Assembly: GCF_049860805.1 (NCBI RefSeq)
Contig: NZ_CP187555.1
Coordinates: 496,001-560,000 of the forward strand
Direction: 5' to 3'
Source: Parabacteroides sp900760525
GTDB lineage: Bacteria > Bacteroidota > Bacteroidia > Bacteroidales > Tannerellaceae
Length of the DNA: 64,000 nucleotides
How positions within the stretch are numbered: the first letter of the stretch is position 1; each line of letters starts with the position of its first letter. The notes under the pieces are model-generated. The model saw nothing but the letters and a program-made list of their open reading frames with translations, ran no database searches and was not told the DNA's origin. Of the stretch, positions 35,729-45,440 are shown piece by piece. The translations under genes and the position numbers were made by a program.

Positions 35729-36637
35729 ATGGAAAAACTTCCTTTAATAGAATTGGCGGAGTTAAATAAGAGCATTATTCTTCGTGATAGTTATCAAGAT
35801 ATTTTTTCGATTGCAGATCTGGACGGAAGTCAGGATATCGGTGATCCTGATGCTCCTGAGCGTTACGCGCCGATGAGAATGGATGCGCTTTTAATGGTAT
35901 TGACTTTCGAGGGTACGCTTGAAATCAGTCTGGACTATGTCGAATATAAAGTCAATCCGAATAGTTTTATAATGATCATGCCTACGCATGCGCTCCAGCT
36001 TAACAGGATCAGTAAGGACTTCAAAGGCCGTTTGCTGATTGCTGCCAAAGAGTTTCTGGAGGATTGCCATCCCGGCGGAGGCAACCGGCCTCATGCGATT
36101 GCGAACTATATGGAGGTCCGTAAGAATCCTTGTACGGAACTTGAACCGGAAGAGGCTGCTAAACTGGCCGGCTGCATGTCGGTCATACAGGAGAAGATGA
36201 GGGAACGCACTCATTTTTACCAGAAAGAATTGGTGCAAAACGCCTTTATCGGTTTCCTGCTGGATTTGGGAAATATCATGTTAAGTAAGAAAGACCGTTT
36301 GATCCGGCCGACTCTTTCCCGTAAGGAAGAACTGTTCGAGCAGTTCCTGCAGTTGTTGTTCGAACATTGCAAAGAACAGCATGTGGTTACTTTTTATGCT
36401 GAAAAGTTATTCATCACGCCACAATATCTTTCATTGATCTTGAAAGAATTGACAGGTAAGTCTGCTAATAAGTGGATAGATGATGCTTTGATCGTTGAGG
36501 CTAAGATACTTTTGAAAGCCCCGCAGGCGACTGTCCAGCAGGTGGCGGATGTCCTTCATTTTTCCGACCAGTCGACTTTTGGGAAATTCTTTAAGAAACA
36601 TATGGGGATTTCTCCGATGGAGTACCGTAAGTCTTGA
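35729..36637 (+). CDS. AraC family transcriptional regulator
   Basis: The 302 residues have an N-terminal cupin-like sensing region (MDALLMVLTFEGTLEISLDYVEYKVNPNSFIMIMP). The C-terminal AraC DNA-binding domain has two helix-turn-helices (FYAEKLFITPQYLSLILKELTGKSANKWI and TVQQVADVLHFSDQSTFGKFFKKHMGISPMEYRKS). The ligand is unknown. It is divergent from the TetR-led efflux locus, so it may regulate that locus, but the sequence does not prove it. Confidence 0.9.
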   Translation: MEKLPLIELAELNKSIILRDSYQDIFSIADLDGSQDIGDPDAPERYAPMRMDALLMVLTFEGTLEISLDYVEYKVNPNSFIMIMPTHALQLNRISKDFKGRLLIAAKEFLEDCHPGGGNRPHAIANYMEVRKNPCTELEPEEAAKLAGCMSVIQEKMRERTHFYQKELVQNAFIGFLLDLGNIMLSKKDRLIRPTLSRKEELFEQFLQLLFEHCKEQHVVTFYAEKLFITPQYLSLILKELTGKSANKWIDDALIVEAKILLKAPQATVQQVADVLHFSDQSTFGKFFKKHMGISPMEYRKS

Positions 36638-36661
36638 AACAGACGGTACTCCGTTTCCTTT

Positions 36662-37180
36662 TTATCTTTTACTGAACTTATACCAGTTGATCAATTCGGA
36701 TATGCCGTAGATCAGGCAAGCTACCCCGAAGATCACAAATGTGTTGGCTGCTGCTCCGAACGGATAGGCGAGGATCATGACTCCTGTTATCAGGATCAGG
36801 GACGGTATGATATAAAATCCGTAAGGAACAGTGCTCCATTTACGGGCGGAGACCAGCGATATCAGCTGCTGTGCACCTGCGATAACCAGCAGAGCCCCTA
36901 AAATATACATTAATATGCTAACGAAAAATTGTGGCATGATCACTAACCATGCACCGAACAGGATGCTGCCCGCTCCGTCTATCGGGAACATCGGGCTCGG
37001 CTCGCCTTCCACTTTCTCACGGGTGAAATAATTTAACAGCGAGAATAATCCGGGTATGATAAAGCAGATCCCGATCGTAATCACCAGATAAGTAACGGCC
37101 GCCTCCGGCCAAAGAACCAAAACAAGCCCCAATACGATCGCAAATATGCAACGCAGGACTGAACCATTTAAACTTTTCAT
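36662..37180 (-). CDS. DUF308 (HdeD-like) membrane protein
   Basis: The ATG at 37180 (MKSLNGSVLRCIFAIVLGLV) is chosen. The longer frame runs back into the MITE-like element and is not credible. The 172 residues form about six membrane helices in paired repeats of the DUF308 type (GAGSILFGAWLVIMP, GALLVIAGAQQLISL, GVACLIYGISELINW). HdeD in E. coli is linked to acid resistance; the role here is unknown. It is monocistronic. Confidence 0.8.
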   Translation of the reverse strand: MKSLNGSVLRCIFAIVLGLVLVLWPEAAVTYLVITIGICFIIPGLFSLLNYFTREKVEGEPSPMFPIDGAGSILFGAWLVIMPQFFVSILMYILGALLVIAGAQQLISLVSARKWSTVPYGFYIIPSLILITGVMILAYPFGAAANTFVIFGVACLIYGISELINWYKFSKR

Positions 37181-37269
37181 GCTATGATGTATTTTAGAAT
37201 ATCTCTTTTTTATATAACAGCGAAGGTACGCTATTTTCTTTTGAAAGCGAAATGAAAAATCAAATGTAC

Positions 37270-37588
37270 AGGGCAACCGCACCAAATCCGGCAGTAACAA
37301 TTCTTTATTTCCATGGAGAGAAAAACCCGTTTTTGTCCCGAATAATTCTTTCTTAAGTGCCTGCTAATTCTGTAATCGGTGTCAGTGATTATATAATCAG
37401 TGGTTGTGATTATATAATTGCTGGCACTGATTTTATAATCACTGGCACTGATTATAGAATTGATAGGCATTCCGATGTTTTTTTATGCCTATGTAGATAA
37501 GTTTTCTTGTAGCAGGGATAGATTATTCCTTATCTTATGTAGTCCATAAGATCGTATCGCTTAAAAATGAATTTGGTGCGGTTGCCCT
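37270..37588. mobile_element. MITE-like element, copy 2
   Basis: Same length (319 bp) and orientation as copy 1, with the same 18-bp perfect terminal inverted repeats. The internal inverted repeat has decayed at its right arm. CAAATGTA occurs one base outside each end (37261-37268 and 37590-37597), a possible 8-bp target duplication if the element is one base longer on each side. The element ends 19 bp before the -33 box of pyrG. Confidence 0.7.
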
Positions 37589-37606
37589 ACAAATGTATTC
37601 TTTCCC

Positions 37607-37637
37607 CTTGCGATATGGATGAAAATATGTAACTTTG
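37607..37637 (+). promoter_or_regulatory. Promoter of pyrG-yidC
   Basis: CTTG (37607-37610) is separated by 19 nt from TAACTTTG (37630-37637), close to the full Bacteroidetes consensus. Confidence 0.7.
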
Positions 37638-37688
37638 CAGTTTTGAAATGCGAGTGTGCAATTAAAAGATAATTAAAATATTACTATC

Positions 37689-39296
37689 GTGGCAGATACA
37701 AAGTACATCTTCGTTACGGGCGGCGTGGTCTCTTCATTAGGTAAGGGGATTATTGCCGCATCATTGGGTAAACTACTTCAAGCAAGAGGTTACAAGGTTA
37801 CCATTCAGAAATTTGACCCCTATATTAATATCGATCCGGGTACGTTGAACCCGTACGAACATGGGGAATGCTATGTAACCGTAGACGGACATGAAGCGGA
37901 CTTGGACCTCGGACACTACGAACGTTTCCTGAATGTCCAGACAACCCGCGCAAATAACATCACTACAGGACGCATCTACCAGAGCGTCATCAGCAAAGAA
38001 CGTAAAGGGGATTACTTGGGAAAGACCGTTCAGGTGGTGCCTCATATCACGGACGAGATCAAGCGCAATGTGAAATTGTTGGGGAATAAATACAAATTTG
38101 ATTTCGTGATTACCGAGATAGGCGGTACGGTTGGTGATATCGAATCCCTGCCGTTTATCGAAAGCGTACGCCAGCTGAAATGGGAATTAGGTAAGAATTG
38201 TATATGCGTACATCTTACTTATGTGCCTTATATTGCGGCTGCAAAGGAATACAAAACTAAACCGACACAGCATTCCGTAAAGCAACTGCAGGAGTTGGGC
38301 ATTCAGCCGGATGTCCTGGTGTTGCGTACCGAACATGAGTTGAGTGCTAATATATTAAGCAAAGTAGCCCTGTTCTGTAATGTTGCACAGGATGCCGTTA
38401 TACAGTCGATCGACGTTCCGACGATCTACGAAGTCCCGCTGGTATTGCAACGTCAGAAAATGGATGAAGTGATCCTGCGTAAAGTCGGGCTGGAAGTCGG
38501 ACCGACACCGGAGATGAAACCCTGGCATCAGTTCTTGCAGCGCAAGGTAGACGCTACCGAAACTGTTAAGATCGGTTTGGTCGGTAAATATGTCGAACTG
38601 CAGGATGCTTATAAGTCGATCGACGAATCTTTGCTGCAGGCTGCCATTTATAACGATCGCAAGCTGGATTTGCATTTGTTCCATTCCGAAAAACTGAATG
38701 ACGATAATGCTGCCGAATTATTGAAAGATATGGACGGAATCCTGATTGCTCCGGGATTCGGACAACGCGGTATCGAAGGTAAGTTTGCCGCATTGAAGTA
38801 TGCCCGCGAAAACGATGTTCCTTGCCTGGGTATCTGTTTGGGTATGCAGTGCATGGTGATCGAATTTGCCCGCGACGTAATGGGATTGACGGAAGCCAAC
38901 TCGACAGAGATGGAACCGAACACTCCGTATAAAGTAATCGACCTGATGGAAGAGCAGAAGAACGTAACCAATATGGGCGGTTCAATGCGTCTGGGAGCTT
39001 ACGATTGTACATTAAAGAAAGGTTCCAAGGCTTATGAAGCGTATGGACAGGCACATATCCAGGAACGTCACCGTCACCGTTTCGAATTTAACAGCGAGTA
39101 TCGCGATAAGTTTGAAGCTGCCGGCATGATGTGCGTAGGCGAAAACCCTGAATCGAACCTGGTCGAAGTGGTCGAGATCCCGGCTCTGAAATGGTTTGTA
39201 GGCGTTCAGTTCCATCCGGAATATAACAGCACGGTCGTTAATCCTAATCCTCTTTTCGTTAGCTTTGTAAAAGCTGCAGTTGAAAATAAAAAATAA
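37689..39296 (+). CDS. pyrG: CTP synthase
   Basis: The 535 residues match PyrG. The synthetase domain has YIFVTGGVVSSLGKGI (4-19), KFDPYINIDPGTLNPYEHGE and DLDLGHYERF. The glutaminase domain has the nucleophile in CLGICLGMQ (about 378-386) and a final HPE motif (FHPEYNS). It makes CTP from UTP, ATP and glutamine in the cytosol. yidC starts 10 bp downstream and is probably co-transcribed. Confidence 0.97.
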   Translation: MADTKYIFVTGGVVSSLGKGIIAASLGKLLQARGYKVTIQKFDPYINIDPGTLNPYEHGECYVTVDGHEADLDLGHYERFLNVQTTRANNITTGRIYQSVISKERKGDYLGKTVQVVPHITDEIKRNVKLLGNKYKFDFVITEIGGTVGDIESLPFIESVRQLKWELGKNCICVHLTYVPYIAAAKEYKTKPTQHSVKQLQELGIQPDVLVLRTEHELSANILSKVALFCNVAQDAVIQSIDVPTIYEVPLVLQRQKMDEVILRKVGLEVGPTPEMKPWHQFLQRKVDATETVKIGLVGKYVELQDAYKSIDESLLQAAIYNDRKLDLHLFHSEKLNDDNAAELLKDMDGILIAPGFGQRGIEGKFAALKYARENDVPCLGICLGMQCMVIEFARDVMGLTEANSTEMEPNTPYKVIDLMEEQKNVTNMGGSMRLGAYDCTLKKGSKAYEAYGQAHIQERHRHRFEFNSEYRDKFEAAGMMCVGENPESNLVEVVEIPALKWFVGVQFHPEYNSTVVNPNPLFVSFVKAAVENKK

Positions 39297-39305
39297 GAAG
39301 TATAG

Positions 39306-41213
39306 ATGGATAAAAACACGATAATAGGTTTCCTGCTTATTGGAGTTGTCTTAATTGTATTTACCTGGTTGAACAAACCTACTCCGGAGCAGATGGAAGC
39401 ACAGCGCCGGATGCAGGATTCGATAGCACAGATTGAATATGCAAAGCAGCTGGAACAGCAGAAAGAATTGAATAAAGAAACAAAGGCGGACGATGAACTG
39501 GCTGGCTTGCCCGATTCTGTGCGGCTTGCCCGCTTGCAGAACAGTTTTGGAGTCTTCGCCGATGCGATGGTAGGAGAGGACGGTTCTACTGTTTTGGAAA
39601 ACGAGCTGATTGAAGTCCGTTTGGATAATAAGGGGGGACGTGTAGGATATGTCCGTCTGAAAAAGTATGATAATTATAAAAACGAACCTTTGGTCCTTTT
39701 CGATGAAAAAGATTCGAAGTTCGATTTTACGTTGGTGACAGCCGACAACCGTGTCGTAAATACAGGCGACCTGTATTTTACACCTGTAAAAGGAAATGAT
39801 CCCAACAGCATCACTATGCGTTTGAATACAGGTGAAGGCAGTTATCTGGATTTTATGTATACCTTGAAACCGGACGATTATATGTTGCAGTTCTCCATTA
39901 AGGGAACCGGTTTGAATGGCGTGCTGTCACCGGGTACGACTGCTCTGGATCTGTTGTGGCAGCAGAAAATAACCCAGCAGGAAAAAGGACGTAAGTTTGA
40001 AGACCGTTATGCAACGGTGTACTATAAATTTATGGCTGACAATGTGGAATACCTGAGTGAGACGAAGGACGACAGCAAACAAATTTCCGGTCGTTTGAAA
40101 TGGCTTGCTTATAAGGATATGTATTTCTCTTCTATCCTGATTGCCGGAAACAACGGTTTCGAGTCGACAACCATCGATTCGAAGATGCTTCCTGCAGACA
40201 GCCCTTTCCTGAAAGAATACAAAACAACGACGTCCGTCCCTTTTGACTTGAAAGGAAATGAGGCGACCGATCTGCGTTTTTATTTCGGCCCGAACCAGTT
40301 TTCACTGTTGAAATCTTTTGACGACAATGTGGAAAAGGCCGATCAGCTGGATCTGGAAAAGATCGTTCCGCTTGGATGGGGTATTTTCCGTTGGGTGAAC
40401 CAGTACTTTGTTATTCCGCTGTTTAACTTCCTCGGACAGTTTATCCATAGCTACGGTTTGCTGATCTTCCTGTTGACGGTTATCGTGAAATTGATCCTGT
40501 TCCCGTTGACGTATAAGTCTTATATGTCATCAGCCAAGATGCGTGTGTTGCGCCCGCAGGTGGAAGAACTCAATGCCAAGTACCCAGGACAGGACAAGGC
40601 TGTAGAGCGTCAGCGTGCAACGATGGAATTGTATAGCCGCGCCGGAGCAAGCCCGATGGCGGGATGTGTCCCGATGTTGTTACAGATGCCGATTCTGGTC
40701 GCTTTGTTCATGTTCTTCCCGTCGGCAATCGAGTTGCGTCACCAGAGTTTCCTATGGGCGCACGACTTGTCTACTTATGATGCGATTGTAAGCTGGAATA
40801 CCTATATTCCTATTATTACACCTTACTTCGGTAACCATATCAGTTTGTTCTGTCTGCTGATGACCGTGACAAACATCATTTATACGAAGTTCAATATGGA
40901 ACAGACCAATACCGGACAGCAGCAGATGCCGGGGATGAAGGCGATGATGTATATGATGCCGTTGATGATGTTGGTATTTTTCAACCAGTATGCATCCGGT
41001 TTGACTTATTACTACTTTATCTCTACTTTGATCACGATCCTGCAGACTGTTATCTTCCGTTATACGATTAACGAAGATAAGTTGTTGGCCAAGCTGGAAG
41101 AGAATAAGAAGAAGCCTATGAAGAAGTCCGGTTTCATGAAACGTCTGGAAGAGGCCCAGAAAGCTCAACAATCTCAGTTGGAAAGACAAAAACAGCAAAG
41201 AAAGAATCGATAA
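39306..41213 (+). CDS. yidC: Membrane protein insertase YidC
   Basis: The 635 residues start with a membrane helix (NTIIGFLLIGVVLIVFTWL). A large periplasmic beta-sandwich runs to about residue 350. The conserved insertase core follows: SYGLLIFLLTVIVKLILFPLTYKSYMSSAKM, GCVPMLLQMPILVALFMF and the last helices with YYYFISTL. The C-terminus is Lys/Gln-rich (KKKPMKKSGFMKRLEEAQKAQ), as in ribosome-contacting YidC tails. It inserts membrane proteins with or without Sec. Confidence 0.97.
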   Translation: MDKNTIIGFLLIGVVLIVFTWLNKPTPEQMEAQRRMQDSIAQIEYAKQLEQQKELNKETKADDELAGLPDSVRLARLQNSFGVFADAMVGEDGSTVLENELIEVRLDNKGGRVGYVRLKKYDNYKNEPLVLFDEKDSKFDFTLVTADNRVVNTGDLYFTPVKGNDPNSITMRLNTGEGSYLDFMYTLKPDDYMLQFSIKGTGLNGVLSPGTTALDLLWQQKITQQEKGRKFEDRYATVYYKFMADNVEYLSETKDDSKQISGRLKWLAYKDMYFSSILIAGNNGFESTTIDSKMLPADSPFLKEYKTTTSVPFDLKGNEATDLRFYFGPNQFSLLKSFDDNVEKADQLDLEKIVPLGWGIFRWVNQYFVIPLFNFLGQFIHSYGLLIFLLTVIVKLILFPLTYKSYMSSAKMRVLRPQVEELNAKYPGQDKAVERQRATMELYSRAGASPMAGCVPMLLQMPILVALFMFFPSAIELRHQSFLWAHDLSTYDAIVSWNTYIPIITPYFGNHISLFCLLMTVTNIIYTKFNMEQTNTGQQQMPGMKAMMYMMPLMMLVFFNQYASGLTYYYFISTLITILQTVIFRYTINEDKLLAKLEENKKKPMKKSGFMKRLEEAQKAQQSQLERQKQQRKNR

Positions 41214-41242
41214 GATTCTTTTCTAAATAGTTTGTCATAGAT

Positions 41243-41285
41243 AAAACAGGCAAGGAACGAATTCTCGTTCCTTGCCTGTTTTTCT
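41243..41285 (+). terminator. Intrinsic terminator after yidC
   Basis: An 18-bp stem (41243-41260 with 41265-41282) ends in a TTTT run. Confidence 0.85.
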
Positions 41286-41364
41286 TCTATATGGACAGAG
41301 CCTGTTTTTCTATGCTTTTAGAAAATAAATCGGATTCCGGGATTATTTTATTATGGAATGTTTG

Positions 41365-41372
41365 TACATTTG
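41365..41372 (+). promoter_or_regulatory. -7 promoter element upstream of the 41484 gene
   Basis: TACATTTG matches TAnnTTTG, 111 bp before the ATG. The space between is a leader in which I see no known element. Confidence 0.4.
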
Positions 41373-41483
41373 CAAAATCTATCAATAAGTAGCGAGTTGA
41401 TAAGTAAAATGATGATGAGGACTTACATAGATCGTTTCATTGTAGGGTGTTTAGGTATTTTATAGGGTATAAATTTTTCGCGG

Positions 41484-42311
41484 ATGGCAAAAAGAGAAAT
41501 TCTTTTGCAGAGTATTGCGGCTATTTTATTTGGCGCGATGTGCTTTGCTTTTTTCAGGTTTGTATATCCTTCTGACTTTTTTCAGAAAGAACAAGCCGAG
41601 GGATTGTTTACGTTAGGGTCCTTTGCTTCTTATCTGGATAAACCGGCATGGCTGGTTCGTTACAGCGGAAAAGTGTTGATGTCTTTTTGCGGGCCGTCCG
41701 GCGCCCCTTTTCTGATTACTTTGGTTTTACTTCTCGAATGGCGGTTACTTACTCTGATTCTGAAACGTTTTAATGTCGGCGGGATGGCGTCTTTGTATGC
41801 ATTCTTTCCAGTCGTGCTGGAATGGGGCGGGTATTGTCATCCGACTTATCTCTTACATTCAATTCTGTCGACGATAGTCTCTCTTTCCCTCTTTTGGGGA
41901 TATACTTATATAAGGAACAAATGGTTGAGTGTGCTGGCAGGGCTATTGGCGCTGCCGGCTATCTATTTTATTGCAGGCAACCGGCTTAATTTCTTTGTGC
42001 TGTTAATTCTTTTTTATGAGATAGGCAAAGATTATAGGCGTTGGGTGTATTGGGGGCTGCTCCTGGTGACAGGAATTATGATGCCGATTTGGATGGGGCA
42101 TTTTTATTCACTGTCACAAGAGCAGGCTTATTTATATCCGCATAACGGATTGCCCTCTTTCTTTCCACCGATTCTGTTTTGCTTCAGCTTGCTACTATTG
42201 CAGATGAAGAAGTTCCGGAATATGGCGGTTCGGGCCTTGCCGGTTATGGCTACGGCTTGTACCTTGTTGGTATTGTTGGGAACCTTTATTTTGCTGCTTG
42301 CCGACTTCTAA
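41484..42311 (+). CDS. Integral membrane protein, DUF6057-like N-terminal half
   Basis: The 275 residues contain about eight hydrophobic helices. The N-terminal region (FVYPSDFFQKEQAEGLFTLG, YSGKVLMSFCGPSGAPFLIT) resembles the start of DUF6057-type Bacteroidetes membrane proteins, which I recall as roughly twice as long. It could be a short form or a truncated copy. No catalytic motif is seen. Its last 26 bp overlap the 3' end of kdsB on the opposite strand. Confidence 0.65.
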   Translation: MAKREILLQSIAAILFGAMCFAFFRFVYPSDFFQKEQAEGLFTLGSFASYLDKPAWLVRYSGKVLMSFCGPSGAPFLITLVLLLEWRLLTLILKRFNVGGMASLYAFFPVVLEWGGYCHPTYLLHSILSTIVSLSLFWGYTYIRNKWLSVLAGLLALPAIYFIAGNRLNFFVLLILFYEIGKDYRRWVYWGLLLVTGIMMPIWMGHFYSLSQEQAYLYPHNGLPSFFPPILFCFSLLLLQMKKFRNMAVRALPVMATACTLLVLLGTFILLLADF

Positions 42312-43050
42312 GGAAGGCCAATGCCTTTTCCATGTCCTCCGGTGTGTCGATCCCGATCGTTTCTTGCTGGGTGATTCCGACTTTGATTTTGTAGCCGTTT
42401 TCCAACCAGCGCAGTTGTTCCAGGCTTTCGGCCAGTTCCAACGGAGACTGGGGCAAATGGGTGATCTCTTTTAAGGTATCGGCCCGGTAAGCATACAATC
42501 CGATATGTTTGTAATAAGTATGGTTCGGTAGCCATTCGGTATATTTCTTACCCCTCATATAAGGAATGATCGAACGGCTGAAATACATGGCTTCATTCTT
42601 CTTGTTCAAGACCACTTTCGGGGAATTGGCATTGAATAAGGTCGTTTCGAAATCATCATCCGGGCGGAATGGTTTTACCAGAGTGGCGATTTGGACGCTT
42701 TTATCTATGAAACAGGTCTTTAATATTTCGATCTGCTCCGGTTGGATGAACGGTTCGTCACCTTGTATGTTGACAACCACGTCATATCCGTCACCTGTTT
42801 TGCAATACGCTTCATAACAACGGTCTGTGCCGCTTTTGTGTTGGTCGGATGTCATGACGACATTGCCTCCGAAAGTCTGGACGGCTGCTTCTATACGGCT
42901 GTCATCCGTAGCTACGCAGACAGCATCGAGCACATCCCGGACTTGTTCGTATACCCGTTGGATCATCGGTTTGCCAGCCATATCGGCAAGTGGCTTCCCC
43001 GGGAAACGGGTAGAGGCATAACGTGCTGGAATTATTCCTATAAACTTCAT
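42286..43050 (-). CDS. kdsB: 3-deoxy-manno-octulosonate cytidylyltransferase
   Basis: The 254 residues match KdsB: IGIIPARYASTRFPGKPLAD (4-23) binding CTP, VATDD, SDQHKSGTDRCYEA, NIQGDEPFI and GLYAYR, ending with IDTPEDMEKA. It activates Kdo with CMP for lipid A core synthesis, confirming a Gram-negative envelope. It lies 52 bp downstream of the antiporter gene on the same strand and converges with the 41484 gene. Confidence 0.95.
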   Translation of the reverse strand: MKFIGIIPARYASTRFPGKPLADMAGKPMIQRVYEQVRDVLDAVCVATDDSRIEAAVQTFGGNVVMTSDQHKSGTDRCYEAYCKTGDGYDVVVNIQGDEPFIQPEQIEILKTCFIDKSVQIATLVKPFRPDDDFETTLFNANSPKVVLNKKNEAMYFSRSIIPYMRGKKYTEWLPNHTYYKHIGLYAYRADTLKEITHLPQSPLELAESLEQLRWLENGYKIKVGITQQETIGIDTPEDMEKALAFLRSRQAAK

Positions 43051-43102
43051 GATTTATAATTTATGATTTATTTTTGTTCGGTTTTTATAGCCGATAGCCT
43101 TG

Positions 43103-45370
43103 TCAGTTGCTTACTGTTTTTCCTTCGCTCAGCCGGAGTACTTTTTCATGTTCCCCGACAATCCATACAATATCCCCTTCTTCAAAAACGGTAGATGGAG
43201 ACGGGTTCTTGATGGAAGAAGTACCTCGTTCTATACCGATGACCAGGCAGGCTGACTTGTCGCGTATGCCGGATTCCAGGATCGTGCGTCCGATCAGGTG
43301 CGAGCCTTCGGCGATGGTGAATTGTTCCATGTTGACTTCATGTATTGTCTGTTCCTTGTTGGTCTGGGCTTTTTTGTATCGTTCGACCAGATATTGACGG
43401 AAATGTTCGAGATCGTCATCCGCGCCGACTACTACCAATTTGTCAAAAGGATAGAGGCGTTCCTCTCCTCCGGGGATATTAATCCGTTGTTCCCCCCGGA
43501 TAATTGTTACGATGTTGACATTGCATTTCTGACGGAAGTTGAGCTCTTTCAATGTTTTTCCCATGCTGGGAGAATTCTGCTTTACTTCGAAATCAGCCAG
43601 GTGAAGATCCCGTTCCAGTAGGTGGTTGGCAAACCGTTGGTTGATCGGTGCCTTCCGCTCTTTCTCCAATTCACGTGCGGACAGGTTACTGAAAAAATGC
43701 CGTTCCATCAGGATGGATTGCCTTTTCAGTCGTTTGGATAAAATGACAATAACTATTACAGTTGCCGCAATCGCCAGTACGATACCGACTGCGGCATTCA
43801 GTAAACGGGCGACGGGCAGCATGACTAAGCCGATACATAATATAATACGTAAGATAACCAGTGAAACCAATGGCCCCCGGTTATATTTGCTATCCAGCCA
43901 TAATTGTTGAAATTCGGCAGAATGATTCTTTTTCATCATGATTGCGCGCAACATGGGAGCAATCAATAGCAGGATCAGAATAAGTGAAATACCTGCCCCT
44001 CGTATGCCGGGGAGTTCCTTCATGATAAAAGGAGCTACGAATTGAAGCCAGATAAAGATCAGGACGAGGGTAACGGCTGTATAAGTACCGACTATGCGAA
44101 CCAAAGCTTTCAACAATTTATTCCAGGCGCTTTTCTGATGTATGGTATTGGAACCTGAAGAGTAGCGTTCGAGAAATTTCATCCATGATTTCGGAATGAC
44201 CCGGTCGGCAACCCTGCATGCAGGCTCTGCCAGGCGAATCATATAAGGCGTAAAGAATGTCGTAACAACTGAAACTGCAACGACAATCGGGTAGAGGAAA
44301 TTGTCGGTTACCCCTAATGATAATCCCAGCGAGGCTATGATAAAGGCAAATTCGCCTATTTGAGCAAGAGAGAAACCGGATTGAATGGCTATTTTGACCG
44401 GTTGACCGGATAGCAGCACACCAAAGCCGGCGAATACTATTTGTCCGGCCATAACAACCAATGTAAGAATCAAGATGGGAATTTTGTATTCCCACAGTAA
44501 CGCCGGATCGATTAGCATTCCGACAGAGACGAAGAATATGGCTCCGAAAAGATCTTTTACAGGTTTGATAATATGTTCGATATGTTCCGCGTAAATTGTC
44601 TCTGCCAGGATAGATCCCATAACAAAGGCTCCCAATGCGGAAGAAAATCCGGCTTTTGTAGCAATCATAACCATCCCCAGGCATAGTCCCAGACTGACAA
44701 TTAACAACGTTTCGTCATTCAGAAAAGTCTTGGCTTTCTTCAGAAAAGAGGGGATCAGGTAAATGCCGATAACGAAACAGAACAGCAAGAAGATTCCTAA
44801 CTTGACCACGCTGTTGAGTAATTCCATCCCTTCCACATGTTTGCTGACAGCCAGTGTGGAAAGCAAAACCATCAGTAAAACAGCAAACAAGTCTTCGACA
44901 ACGAGTATTCCGAAAACCACTCCGGCAAACCGCTGGTTACGCAGTCCCATATCGTCAAATGCTTTGAAAATGATAGTTGTAGACGACATGGAAAGCATTC
45001 CCCCGAGAAAGAGGCTGTTCATATGCCCCCAACCTAAAGACAGTCCGGTGGTATAGCCGAGCGTCATCATACCTATCACGATGGTGATAGCCCCGATCAC
45101 GGCGGTTCCGCCGACTTTCATCAGCTTCTTGAAACTAAAGTCGAGCCCTAAAGCAAACAGGAGGAAGATAACGCCTATATCCGCCCAGATGCGGATACTC
45201 TCTACATCTGTAACTGTCGGGATTTCCGTAATAGCCGGACCGGCAAGAATTCCGGCAACAATATATCCGAGTACGACCGGTTGCTTTAATCTTTTGAAAA
45301 GCAAGGTAACCAATCCTGCCGAGATCAGTATGACAGCAAGATCCGATATGAGAGATGGTATTTGAGACAT
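43103..45370 (-). CDS. KefB/CPA2-type cation:proton antiporter with two TrkA-C domains
   Basis: The first 385 residues are a 12-13 helix CPA2 exchanger (LKQPVVLGYIVAGILAGP, FLLFALGLDFSFKKL, MLSMSSTTIIFKAF). Three further helices span about 420-550. The cytosolic C-terminus has two TrkA-C (RCK_C) modules: GKTLKELNFRQKCNVNIVTI ... FDKLVVVGADDDLEHF and GRTILESGIRDKSACLVIGI ... EGDIVWIVGEHEKV. There is no NAD-binding RCK_N domain, so regulation is probably by another ligand. K+ or Na+ export against H+ is inferred. Confidence 0.9.
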   Translation of the reverse strand: MSQIPSLISDLAVILISAGLVTLLFKRLKQPVVLGYIVAGILAGPAITEIPTVTDVESIRIWADIGVIFLLFALGLDFSFKKLMKVGGTAVIGAITIVIGMMTLGYTTGLSLGWGHMNSLFLGGMLSMSSTTIIFKAFDDMGLRNQRFAGVVFGILVVEDLFAVLLMVLLSTLAVSKHVEGMELLNSVVKLGIFLLFCFVIGIYLIPSFLKKAKTFLNDETLLIVSLGLCLGMVMIATKAGFSSALGAFVMGSILAETIYAEHIEHIIKPVKDLFGAIFFVSVGMLIDPALLWEYKIPILILTLVVMAGQIVFAGFGVLLSGQPVKIAIQSGFSLAQIGEFAFIIASLGLSLGVTDNFLYPIVVAVSVVTTFFTPYMIRLAEPACRVADRVIPKSWMKFLERYSSGSNTIHQKSAWNKLLKALVRIVGTYTAVTLVLIFIWLQFVAPFIMKELPGIRGAGISLILILLLIAPMLRAIMMKKNHSAEFQQLWLDSKYNRGPLVSLVILRIILCIGLVMLPVARLLNAAVGIVLAIAATVIVIVILSKRLKRQSILMERHFFSNLSARELEKERKAPINQRFANHLLERDLHLADFEVKQNSPSMGKTLKELNFRQKCNVNIVTIIRGEQRINIPGGEERLYPFDKLVVVGADDDLEHFRQYLVERYKKAQTNKEQTIHEVNMEQFTIAEGSHLIGRTILESGIRDKSACLVIGIERGTSSIKNPSPSTVFEEGDIVWIVGEHEKVLRLSEGKTVSN

Positions 45371-45392
45371 GCTTTCATTGTTTTTCCGTTGG

Positions 45393-45400
45393 CAAAGTTA
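45393..45400 (-). promoter_or_regulatory. -7 element for the antiporter gene
   Basis: TAACTTTG on the minus strand, 23 bp before the ATG. It overlaps the region of the divergent promoter of the AlbA_2 gene. Confidence 0.5.
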
Positions 45401-45411
45401 TGTATTTATTT

Positions 45412-45419
45412 TAATTTTG
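45412..45419 (+). promoter_or_regulatory. -7 element for the AlbA_2 gene
   Basis: TAATTTTG with TTGG (45389-45392) 19 nt upstream, 22 bp before the ATG. Confidence 0.55.
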
Positions 45420-45440
45420 CCGGTCTAAAAAATTGCCAAA

